The notes under the pieces are model-generated. The model did no database searches. It was not told where the DNA came from and saw only the letters and a list, made by a program, of their open reading frames with translations. From positions 744,001-808,000 of the forward strand of contig JACDTU010000010.1 of NCBI GenBank assembly GCA_022376465.1: 64,000 bases of DNA, given 5' to 3'. This DNA is from Cubamyces lactineus. Its lineage: Eukaryota > Basidiomycota > Agaricomycetes > Polyporales > Polyporaceae. Shown here piece by piece: positions 44,426 through 55,583 of this stretch; the stretch's first letter is position 1; each line of letters opens with the position of its first letter. Position numbers and translations under genes: made by a program.

Positions 44426-47400
44426 GCGGATGCCGCCCATCCTACCAGTCAGTTAGCATGCACCGACTTGTACGTTGATACACATACTCACCTCCGACCA
44501 ACCGTGGTAACAACTTCTTTCTCCTCGCAGGGACTGCCTGCCTTCTGGACGTTCAGAGCTGCCTTTGCCTGCACAGAGGAATTCCTCCCATTGTTCATGT
44601 CGCGGCCAACTCACTAGCGCTGCTGTGAGGTCCGTGAATCGGAGGTTCTGCTTCCCTCAGTGCGCCTTGTCGAATATAGTCTGATATAAACGACTTCAAG
44701 ACGACTGATTGTCGCGTTCGTCCTAAGACAACACTAAAGTGCATCATGGTCTAGCATCAGTAGGACAATGTTACCGCCTTTACGTCTGTACAGGGTCATC
44801 TTGTGCGCTCAGCTGCAATGTGTGAATCCGGCATTTTGAACAGCGGTTCAACCGTCCCTGATGATGACGATAGGTCTCAGACTGTCGTTCTGGCCGTGTT
44901 ACCATGTGGACGCAGTTCTTACCTTCGCAGTCGTCCGCGCTCATCCCGATGCGCGTCAAGTATTGCCAGCGGCCAGAAGAAAGCTTAGCGTCGCAAGCCG
45001 TAAAATCAACCATTAATACTAGCCGAACGCTGACGGAGAGCGGCGCACGATGGGGCGCCCATAGACCGCGGGAGAATGCGCCATGGACATTGAGACGTAC
45101 GTAAGTTATCATCTAGTCCATGATCTTGCCAACTTTCGTTCTCTCGCCAACGGCTGACGGCGACGCGTAGCCCACTGTTCACCTTCCGCGGCACTAGTAG
45201 CATCCGGCTATACAGCTTCAGGTACCTGCTTTCTCTGGAAAGGACTGACCAGACCACGGGCGTCCAAAATATATACTCAAATGGGCATCTCCCACCAACG
45301 CAGCGGGTACAACGGACTCATCTTCCGAAGCTAAGACATACCTGAACAGGTGAGTGATATGCCTTACTCCGCAGCGTGTTCTGAAAAGTCCGGATAGTTT
45401 TCTAAACGTGTTGTCCGCTATTTCGTTTTATGAGCGACATCACTGCAAGGCGCTTGAGTCGTACCCTCACCTGACATTCGCAAGTTTGTGGGGAGTTGTG
45501 GGTCCTTTGGGAAGCAGCGCTGGACCTCCAAATGCTTCCGTCCGGGGCCACGCTGCCATCGATATCAAAAGCACTCATCCTACGCCAAAATCGATAACGG
45601 CGCTACCCTGCACATGATATCGTGTGGGGCGCGAGGCTGGCCGGCGCGCTCGCCGAGCCATCCCTTTGCCACGAGCGTCCCGCCACTCAGCCCCTGGATC
45701 CAAGCCTTCCAAGATTTTCAGGAAAATCGTAGAGGGGGCATCATTCTTCCCGAAGTCGGCACCGACGCTAGCATCGCTGCGCGCCATTACGTGCGCACGC
45801 CCCCTGGGAGCAGTATGTGGCGCTAGCCGGGAGGGCTAAGTGCAACATGCAGCGTATGTTTTGGGGCGAGGTGGGCCCTACCTTGCGGCTTCGGACCCTC
45901 GGGGGCGACAGAGGGTTCTGATGAGTGCATGTTGCTCGTCGTGGATCCTCCATCTCCGTATCTTCTCCAGCAGATACGCACTCTCCGCTGGTCTCATCAT
46001 TCTCGCGGATTCCGGAAGCAGCACGGCGGGAGTCGGGCAATACGTCCCGTGTCCGCTTCCAATGCGCTTGCTGTACGGCACCGTGGTCGACCTCTGCCGG
46101 TCTGAGAGAATCGCTTGCTTTCATGCTCGCCGCGAGGCAGTGGTTCTCCATAGGCGGCGACAATCCAGGCGGCAACCATTCTCTAGAAAAGCAACAGAAG
46201 GCCGCATGGCGCCGTTGTGGGTCTCTGTGTGCGCCTGTGAACTTCGGAAGCATTCGGGCTAGGAGGTAGGAACGCGGCGCTTTCCAGTGATCTGCGGGCG
46301 TTTCTCTATCGCGTCAGACTTTCAGGGTGGCAGGTCCTCGGTGGAGCTGCGTGAGTCTGCTAGTTGATATCCCCGTCAAACCACATACTAACTCTGTTTG
46401 ACCTGTGGATTACTCTTCCAGCTCACAACGCTGCATGCTGACATCGGATTAACTTGTGTACTGCCACCTCCCTGAGATGTCGGTGCTTGGAAATGCCATT
46501 GACTGAGACGTCCTTGGTAACCTTGTAGCTTGGTGTCAAATTCCCCATCTTCAAGCATCTCCATCAGGATCATTCACGCACGCCTCTGGGAATGCCTGGG
46601 CTTGATAGGGAAACTCCTTGAGCCTCGGACTGCGAACGTACGCTACTCTCACTTTGCTAATTCCCCTTGCCGGGTGCTTCAGGTTTCTGGTGCAGGACCA
46701 CCGCTCCCATGCATAACGGTTCGCGGAATGGGAAGCGACGGGTATCTTCCGATGAGAAGCTCGCGAATCACGCACTTCGCCCAGGCCCGTCATTAGGGAA
46801 CAACTGCGCCGCTCCGTTAGGACTACGGCTTCTTCAAAGGCAGCTAGCAGCTCAAGTGCGGTTAGTCATAGCTGTTTCGTCTCTATCGCGAAGTCAAGCT
46901 GACGCCCTCAACGGAGAACTTAGAGAATCGCTGCGCCCCCCTCGGATGCTTTCTGTCTCGGCTATGCGTCGCAGCGTTGGCGGAGTAATCCGTTGGGCCG
47001 ACTTCTGCGAGCGGTTCGCAATCTCTCCACATGAGGCAGGTAGAGCGCAGTATCCAGGAACAACGTCGCCTCGGCACGCCCGTAGCATCAAGAACTGTGG
47101 TATTCTTGCAGCGCCTATTTAACTTGCGCGTGGACGCTGTTGCGGTCAGGATAACATTGCCAATAGGTGCACGATATCGCGACGCCTTTCCGCGACGCTC
47201 TCCTACGCTCGGGGAGTGGCCAATTCTTGGTTGGCTGTCGTGCGGCGCGCGGAAACGTGGAAGCGCCAAGGCGGTGATCCGCGAACGCTCTAACGGACGC
47301 GATCACTCCGGGAGGGCGGGGGGCGGGGAGCGCGGGGCGGACGGCTAACTTGATAGCAATTCGGGTATTAGCGCAAGATTAGTCTCGATTTGGAAGGCGA

Positions 47401-48246
47401 GAATGAAACAAAATTAACGACGTAAGTGCAACGCCTCGTGTCAGTAAACGTGTCGTCGAGGGCGCAGTCTAGCTTCTTATGCAAGTCCAATGCGAGGGCA
47501 CAAGGCACCGATCTTTGGAAAAGGGCGGCGCGGACGAAAGGCGAGCGCACCCGCACACTCGTGCACTCATGCAGGCCGCGCGTGGCGCACGCAGGTCGTG
47601 TCCGTAAATTCCGTCAAACAGTTAAGTGAGATGTGGTTATCACGGGAGGACTTTGAATGTTGCCCGGACGAACTCGCGTGATCGCCGATCGGCTAGCGGC
47701 GGACGCGGGACGCCTCGACGCTCTCAGGCTCAGTCGCCGCTTGCGCTTCACGCTGCACTCAGGCTGAGCTCGAGCAGTCGAGAACGGTAAGCAACATACG
47801 TCAACCTCGCTGAAACATACCCTGACGACAGTCGTCTGTTCCTCCAGGACCCGGACGCGGTCACCATTCCTGGACGGTCTGGAAACCCTCGGTGGATCTT
47901 CCGACAAGCAAATGTCCGCAACCGGGAGATGCGAGGCGCCCTGCGAAAGGAAGACGAGGTGGATTTGATGCGGGCAGCTTAGCCCTGGACTCTTACGCAG
48001 TCTCTGATACAGATCTGATCGCCTCTGAGATTCTCATCTAGAACGCGCGCGTCCCGGGAATTGTATTAAGTATCGACCTCAACGTGCACGAGTGTCGGCG
48101 GTGCGCTTGTGGCTAGTCAGTCCCAATCACGTCCCCAGCTTAGCACCATCAACTTGCACTTTCTCGTCATACATCCCCCCCACTAACCTTTTTTCCTCGA
48201 CCACCCCCTCCCCCCTCCACTCATTTAAGAATCCCCTTCGTCCTCC
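44426..48246. other. Gene-free region (3.8 kb)
   Basis: No frame here shows a recognisable domain or plausible exon series on either strand. GC-rich patches (for example 47190-47350, with a G-run near 47315-47340) alternate with more A/T-rich DNA. The last ~150 bases are C-rich and precede the terpene cyclase gene. No terminal repeats, tRNA or transposon protein were recognised. Confidence 0.45.
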
Positions 48247-50066
48247 ATGGCTGAGCAGTCCGGTCCTGTACTCGCCCACCCCATTCCGCGCCCCGCCTCC
48301 TCCCTCCCTACCCTCCGTGTACCCATGGCTTCACCTCACCGAAGATATACGACCCTCATCCTCGACCTGGGCGACGTTCTCTTCTCTTGGTCTCCAAAGA
48401 CTAACACTGCCGTCGCGCCGCGGTTACTCAAGGAGATCCTCTCTTCGGTCACCTGGTTCGACTACGAGCGTGGTCGGATATCTCAGGGCGAATGCTATGA
48501 GCGCGTCAGCGCCGAATTCAACGTAGACGCTGCGGCTGTTGCAGAAGCTTTCCAGCAGGCTCGCGAGTCTCTGCGGCCGAACGAAGAGTTCCTCGGTCTG
48601 ATTCGCGAGCTCCGCCAGCAGTGCCATGGCCAGCTTACGGTACTTGCACTTTCCAACATCTCCCTTCCCGACTATGAATACATCATGGCGCTCAGCTCGG
48701 ACTGGGCCTCGGTCTTCGATCGCGTCTTCCCCTCCGCACTCCTCGGCGAGCGCAAACCTCATCTTGGGGCATACCGCCGAGTCATCTCCGAGGCGAACAT
48801 CGACCCCCACACCGCTGTCTTCGTGGATGACAAGCTCGACAATGTGGTATCAGCGCGCTCCCTTGGAATGCACGGCATCGTTTTTGACAGCCAGGCGAAC
48901 GTTTTCCGGAACCTGAGGAACATCTTCGGTGACCCAATCCAGCGTGGTCGCGACTACCTCAAGCGTCACGCTGGACGTCTCGAGACATCCACTGACGCTG
49001 GTGTGGTCTTCGAAGAGAACTTCACTCAGCTCATTATATACGAACTCACCAACGACAAGTAAGATATACTATCTTTGGGTTATCTCGTCGACTTGCTGAT
49101 CTCTTTCCATCTTCAGATCCCTCATCACGACATCAAATTGCCCTCGCACCTGGAACTTCTTCCGCGGTATGACCCAACGTCTATATTCACAGGGATGCAG
49201 CGACTGAGCTCCCTCGCAGGAAAGCCACTGTTCTCAGAATCGTTCCCAGACGATATGGATACGACGTCGGTCGCATTAACCGTGTTGCGTCCGGACCGGG
49301 CACTCGTAAACTCTATTTTGGACGAGATGCTTGAGTATGTCGACGCCGACGGTATCATGCAGGTAATAATTTCCCATGGGATGCAAATTTAGCTGGTCCA
49401 ACTGAGACGATTTTGCAGACGTACTTTGACCACTCGAGACCACGCATGGACCCGTTCGTCTGTGTGAACGTGTTATCCCTCTTCTTCGAGAACGGCCGCG
49501 GGCACGACCTCCCCAAGACTCTCGATTGGGTCTACGAAGTCCTTCTCCATCGCGCATATGTGGGCGGTTCGCGATACTACATGTCGCCGGACTGCTTCCT
49601 TTTCTTCATGAGTCGCCTTGTTCAGCGCATCAACGATCAAGCCGTTCTCAATCGGATCCGACCACTCTTCGTTGAGCGTCTGCAGGAACGTGTTGGCGCC
49701 GCCGGCGACGCCATGGACCTCGCCTTCCGCATCCTCGCCGCGTCTACGGTTGGCATCCAGTGCCCTCGCGACCTGGAGAAGCTTCTTGCTGTCCAATGCG
49801 ACGACGGCGGCTGGGAGATGTGCTGGTTCTACCAATACGGCTCTACCGGCGTGAAGGCTGGCAACCGTGGGTTGGCGACTGCCCTCGCCGTAAAGGCCAT
49901 CGAGACCGCTATCGCTCGGCCGCCATCTCCCGCGCCCTCGGCTGCCTCGTCGTCGAAACTGGAGGTGCCGAGGTCCATCGTCCGTCCTCTCAGCCCGCGC
50001 CGCCTGGGCGAGTTCCTGATGCCATGGCGGAGATCGCAGAAGGAATCGCTGGCGATCGCCAGCTGA
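48247..50066 (+). CDS. HAD-fold, DxDTT-type (drimane-class) sesquiterpene cyclase
   Basis: Four exons (48247-49058, 49117-49166, 49220-49362, 49419-50066) give 550 residues. The N-terminal half is a HAD phosphatase fold: motif I TLILDLGDVLFSW, motif II LALSNIS, motif III ERKPHLGAYRR, motif IV VFVDDKLDN. After FTQLIIYELTNDKSLITTSNCPRTWNFFRGKPLF comes DDMDTTSVAL, which contains DMDTT. This fits the DxDTT catalytic motif of HAD-type class II sesquiterpene cyclases such as AstC (astellolide pathway) and basidiomycete drimenol/albicanol synthases. The beta-domain then shows CDDGGWEMCWFYQYGSTGVKA and GNRGLATALAVKAIETA. The predicted reaction is protonation-initiated cyclisation of farnesyl diphosphate to a drimane skeleton. 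The intact HAD motifs suggest it may also remove phosphate, but this is inference. A second in-frame ATG lies at 48325. No other terpene genes are nearby. Confidence 0.85.
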
Positions 50067-50668
50067 GCACCCTCCCTCATACCTCCTCCCCCTCGTTCAG
50101 GGATCTCGGTCTCATGCGTCCCCCCTCCCGTTGTACAACGACCAGGTCTCTCTGACATCGTTCTCCTCTCTCTCTCCGCTGGGCGAGCGCCCTGTAGATA
50201 TGTACGCTCAGTGTACTGTATAGATATCGACGTCAGGTCCACCTGCTTTGCTTTCTCGTAGCTCTCAGACCCAGCTGTCCCTGTCCATCAGTTATTACGC
50301 GTATCGTAATAGACCCATCCTCCCACGAGCATGCCTTCGGACGTCTGCTATCTATTGGTACTAATCAGCACGCAGGATAGATGCTACACGGCCGTCGCGG
50401 ACACCTGCGCAGTCTCCTTGTACATCGGTGTAATCGTAGAGTCAATCTATACCTATCCTTCCTCGGACATTTCGGAGTTCTAGACGTCAGTACTGTCGCG
50501 GGATATCGATAGTGCTTTCAATGCAAGACATAACCTTGAAGTCAGCCAAACTTCTGAGATGCGTCAGGATTGGGGTTCCAGTAACCAGGCTCGTGGGGGA
50601 AAGGCATCGTAGTGCGTCAACAAAACATTCATACATGCCCTAAGATAGCTATGCATACACGTCATGTT
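50067..50668. other. Convergent 3' region
   Basis: About 600 bases between the convergent cyclase and threonine dehydratase genes. No gene seen. Confidence 0.4.
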
Positions 50669-52679
50669 TCAACCCCTCAGGTACCGCCTGTACACTTCGT
50701 TCTCGGTTTCTTCTACATACGGATAGCCAAGCTTCTGCAGGAAATCACTGAACTGCGCTGCGTCTTCTGGTGGGACCTGGATCCCAGCAAGAACCTTTCC
50801 GATGTCTACGGGGCGATCGGTGAGCGCGACATTGTACGAAGTGAATCGGCCATGAATGTGCGTACCGGCCCCATGATTACGATAGTGGAACAAAGATATG
50901 TTCCATCCGGCGTGGAGTCCTTTGAGGAACCTTCGCAGGGCGTCAGGACGTTCCGGAAACTCTGCGGAGAGAAAAGTTATAGTTGGTAATTGCTAGCGAT
51001 GACAGTGTTGGTCAGAAACATACCGAATCTAAACAGTCGCTCGTTCGGGACTTCGCAGCACCCTCCGATCATGTAACGCGCATGAGCCTTGGCCATCTCA
51101 TCGTCGCTGATGTCGACGCCCTTCATCCCCTTCTGCTCTAGAGCTGCAAGGAGTTCGGACACCTCTTTTGTTCGTGTTGTCGTCTCCAGCTGGAAGGAGA
51201 GGAATATTTGTGCGCGCTCCGGGTTGTGGTATCGGTACACAAACTCGGTGGTGGCACGCGGATGGATCGTGTCGTGCAGGGCGATGAAGCTGTGAACTCA
51301 GGATGTCAGGAAGAACTCAAAGCGCACGTGTGAGCGTTGGCTGCCATTGCGGACGTGCGCCCACGCTGTCTATCTACACAGCTCAGCCGCCGAGGACGTA
51401 CCTTCCTGGTTTCTCTGGTATCTCCACACTGAGCAGCGCTTCTCGTCCCTCACCGAGTTCGGCACGTTCCGCGACGAATCGGAGACGGTCAAAGTTCATA
51501 TTGGCGCCGCTGATGACGGCGACGAACTTCTTTTCTGCGCCGACAAGCTGGTTATCTATAATGTAGCGTTTCAGACCCGCTAATGCGAGTGCGCCCGCCG
51601 GTTCAGTGATAGACCGGGTCTCTGCGTTTTACGACGACGTGGTCAGAAGCATCGGAAAGCTTAATGCATCCGAGCTCACCTTCGAAGACGTCTTTGATAG
51701 CAGCGCAAATTTCATCGGTATCGACTTTCACAACTCCGTCCAGCAGTCGTTGACAGATCCTAAACGGCTCCTGGCCCACTATTTTCACAGCGGTGCCATC
51801 GCTGAACAGCCCGACCTCGGACAAGGTCACACGCTCGCCTTGCTGCAAACTGCGATCCATAGCGTCTGCATCGACCGTTTCCGCGCCAATGACCTTGGTT
51901 TTGGGGGATCCTATCCTCTTCACATACTCGCATATCCCGGCAACGAGGCCGCCACCTCCCACGCCTGCGACGATCCCGTCAAGGGTCTCAGGGCTGGGTA
52001 TCTGCTTGAGGATTTCTGCCCCCACAGTCCCCTGTCCTGCGATCACGAGCGGGTCGTCGTATGGGGGAACGAAGACGAGACCATAGGTTGCGGCGAGACG
52101 TGCGCACTCCGTCTTGGCTTCGTCAAAGTCCTGGCCATACAGAACGACCTTGGCGCCTAGGCGCGATACGTTGCGCACCTTGATGGATGGCGTTGCTTTC
52201 GGCATTACGATGGTGCACGGGATGCCCAAACGAGAGCCCGATAGGGCGACGCCCTGAGCATGATTACCTGTAGAGAGCGTCCGAAGTTACCGTTGAATCC
52301 ACACAGTGGGCATTAGCGACGTATCCATGAGCGGATTTCGCAAGTACGCACACTAACCCGCGCTGCAAGTTACTACGCCTTTCCATCGCTCCTCCTCCGT
52401 GAGGCTGGCCATGAAGTTGTACGCTCCCCGGATTTTGAAGCTGAAGACCTCCTGCAGATCTTCTCGTTTGAGCCATATCTGATTCCCTAGCCTAGCACTG
52501 AGATTCGGGCAGTACACCAAGGGAGTCTCTTTGAGGATCTCGTAGACTTTGGATGTCAGGATGAGCCTGAGGTAGTCTGGGGTGCCATCAGGCAACAGGG
52601 TGTGCGTGGCGAGGCGTGGGTAGGGCCCCGGTGAGATCGGCTCTGGCGCGTGTGATGAATACTCGACCGTCGCCGACAT
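50669..52679 (-). CDS. ILV1: Threonine dehydratase, biosynthetic (isoleucine pathway)
   Basis: PLP enzyme converting L-threonine to 2-oxobutanoate and ammonia, the committed step of isoleucine synthesis, normally mitochondrial. From ATG 52679-52677 ([14 protein letters not shown]) the catalytic domain shows [20 protein letters not shown], with the PLP lysine in [27 protein letters not shown] follows across an intron, then [25 protein letters not shown]. The glycine-rich phosphate loop is [10 protein letters not shown]. Two ACT-like regulatory repeats follow ([25 protein letters not shown]... and [31 protein letters not shown]), ending EVYRRYLRG; these bind isoleucine as feedback inhibitor in the family. 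A typical mitochondrial presequence is not obvious, so an upstream exon or an atypical signal is possible. Several 50-70-base introns. Confidence 0.95.
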
Positions 52680-53111
52680 ATCGATGTGTTCCTCTCTTTG
52701 CTTGCCCAACCAGCCTAGTCTGTTAGTGCAGTGATCAGCGCAAGAGGGAAGGAGAGGTAAACAGCAGTGCTACATGTGCCCAATGAGTCATTTCAACGCC
52801 TCATGCATATGGCGCCCGACCCCGGACTCTTCGGAATGGGTGCATCATGGCCTCAGTGGTGCATAGCACATTTTGAGTACATACTCTGCACTGCACAATG
52901 GTTTGGGCGGAAAAAGTGAAAAGTGAATGATGAAAACAGACAGCACTACGGATACGTTACGATACGTGAGATATAAGACATGTGTACAGACCACCGAGAG
53001 CCCACTAAGTACTAGGAGAAACAGGATATAGCAATGCGATGGGGATCCAAGATACAACACTCGACGTGTCAATGAGCCAGAGTCCGAGATCTTACACAAC
53101 GTAGCAGGGTT
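52680..53111. promoter_or_regulatory. ILV1 upstream region
   Basis: 432 bases between the ILV1 start and the 3' end of the PHD-finger gene. No clear motif (for example no perfect TGACTCA Gcn4-type site) found. Confidence 0.35.
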
Positions 53112-55308
53112 TCATAGCGTCCCTGCCCGCCGATCTCTCTCCTTCACCTTCGCACCAGGCCCGAACCGTTCTTGAAACCTAATCAGCTCCTCCATTAGCT
53201 CCTCCATCATCTTCATCGTCGTGTCCTCGCCGCCGCTTTCAATGGCAGGTTTCGAGACTGCAGGGTCGGAGGGAAGAGGCGGTATCCCTCTTTCGCGCGA
53301 CTCGGGATTTTCGCTGGCAGTCGCATCAAGATCCATCTGGTCGGCACCAGCGTCAGCAGTAGCCGCGGCACGATCCTGCGCTCGGACCTCTTGCAAGGCT
53401 TTCTCCAACGCCTCCTTTCTCCGAGTCCGCTCCATCGCCGCCGCCTGCTCTCGTCCAACCCACTCGACCAGCGACCTCACTCGCTTGTTCATGTCGCCTA
53501 CGCTCATGCGTTTGCTCGGCCACTTGACTTTGACGCCGCGCTCTGTAGTACGCTCCTGCGAATCGCGGGTATTCCCATCAAGCACGGACCCTCGTACTTC
53601 CAGCGGCCGAGGTACGTCAGTGGGTAGCATGGGCTCGAGGTGTGCGAGGTAGTCTGGCAGGTTCCACGAAGTAAAGAGTGGTTGCTGCGACACGACGTAT
53701 GCATGGGACTGGTGGTATGCACGCGATGCAGCCGAGTTCCCGGCTGACGTGCCGCCCGTGTTGCCTTGCCCTCGTCGGTTGTTATGGTCCGACGTGTTGT
53801 TGGCTGAGGAAGTGGGGTATATGAAGGGCATTGTGGGTATCAGTGAGCAGCGAGGTATAACCGGAGGTGATGTACGAACACACCTTTCGAGCGGTTATTG
53901 CTCGCCTGTCTGCGATTTGGTGCACTGCTTCCAGCTGAACATGGGTCACGTGAGTTGACGTCACACGGTAAGAGGCGGGCCGCGTGCAGACCTTCGTCGC
54001 CATCGACCGACGCGAGATCTTGAGCTTGGCTTTTGCGTGAGGCGTTGCGCTTATTGCGGGCATTCGTCGTTCGCGAGGTTGGTGCTGGCGGCGGAGGGAC
54101 CGTGGTCTTCGTTGCGCTCTGCGGGGTTGTGTCACGCGCTAGTGCGGATGGCGGAGGGCGATCAGAAGTAATGGACGCAGATCTAGTTCGTTTCACCGAC
54201 GCGCTGTACCAGAGATACTATCAGCCAATATAGCAGCTCCCCCTGGTCGAACATACTCACGCGTCATCATCGGTCCTCTTTCTCTTCTTCTTTGCATTCG
54301 TCACCGATTCCACCTCCGGATCCGGATGTGCATGCCCATTTAGGGATCCGTTGATACTCACAGCGGAGACGGGGGTGCGCGGCAGCAAGTCATAGTTGAC
54401 GGCTTCAGATTTGGTGGCTTCAATAAGCGCCTGCACGCTCTCTTCGTACGCAGCATCGCGACTGTTCATGGTGTTCCTCCGCTTCGGGGCCTTAAGGAGC
54501 ACAGCAGGCGAGTGTGAGCGGGATGAGCGGGGTGCATGAGGCACAGAAGGCGTCGTGGGCGGATGTGAACGCGTCGAAGACTGGCGCGCCCGCTTAGCAG
54601 CCCATTGTCTATGAAGGGCGGACATGGATGAGAGACTGAGGGCCGCGAATGGGGGATGGACGCACTCGATGAGGTCTATCCACAGGTCTGGCCGGCACTG
54701 CTCGCAGAAGTAGTGCTGGGGCACGAGTTCTGCGTCAGCATAGCCCATACACAATCCGTGCTGCCACGCCTTGCACTCCTCGCATTGTGCCATGAACTCT
54801 CCTGTGTCACCTTCGTCTTCGCCTGGTGGGAGAAGGAGGGCGCATGGGCTCAGTGATCAGCGCGACAAGATAGACTGAGACTCGCACAGATGCAACGGGT
54901 AATGCCTCCCTCCTCCTCATCCTCTCCGTTCTCAACCATCCCATCTTCCCCAATGGGGTCTGCGTTCTCTTGGTTCTCATCCGGAGGGATTTCTACGACA
55001 AGTGCCATCTTTTCTTTATCCTTGCCCTTGCGTTTCGACCGCGATGCGCCCCCGTTGCCGTTGACGCCGTTCTTGGGCAGCTCCTCGAGAGGTTCGTCGA
55101 TGTCTTCGTTCTTGGCGCGTTTGTTTCTGCCGTTGCTGTGGGAGGTGTTGAGAGAGGGTCTGCTGGCAGCGTCTTTGGGCTTGGGGGTCGCCTCCGACGG
55201 TGGCGAGCCGGCGGGGGACTTGCTGGAGGAGGGTGCTGGGCGTCGTCCGGAGCGTCGAGGTTCCTTCGGGGAGGGTGGGGGACCCATTGTCGCAACGTTG
55301 GCCATCAT
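53112..55308 (-). CDS. PHD-finger protein, Cti6-like
   Basis: From ATG 55308-55306 (MMANVATMGPPPSP), five exons read in one frame to TGA 53114-53112, about 650 residues. A basic, acidic-patched leader (RRSGRRPAPSS; DEEEGG) precedes a complete PHD finger. It starts ITRCICASEDEGDTGEFMAQ and continues CEECKAWQHGLCMGY and YFCEQCRPDL, supplying the Cys4-His-Cys3 ligands. Low-complexity Ser/Pro/Lys sequence with KKKRKR and KRTR nuclear signals follows. The C-terminal block PLFTSWNLPDYLAHLEPMLP...VKWPSKRMSVGDMNKRVRSLVEWVGREQA looks like the conserved end of Cti6-type proteins. Yeast Cti6 is a PHD subunit of the Rpd3L histone deacetylase complex. That assignment rests on the PHD plus this C-terminal block and is tentative; the PHD finger itself is certain. 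Confidence 0.82.
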
Positions 55309-55583
55309 CGACGTCGGGCGATGAGGTTGGGAAGTGAGAAAGCCTGCGAGGCTGAGGACGGGACGGGGGTCAAGAGATACAATGCCCCATTTCCCGGCCT
55401 CCCAGTTTGGTTCTGGATTTTGTGCGTTAAGTCCAAATATGGACTAGTGACCCGCGGCTTCTCCGGCCCATCTCGTCCTGCGCTCGGAGGCGGAGTCGAC
55501 GCTTGAGCTCATCCTCGTCACCGTCCCCGCTCTCGTCCCCCGCGCCCGCGAACTCACTGTGCTCTCTCGCTTCGGACCTGTTC

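Noticed and set aside
44780..46270. Several 60-160-codon frames on both strands
   Set aside because: Mutually overlapping, no domain, no codon bias like the neighbouring genes.
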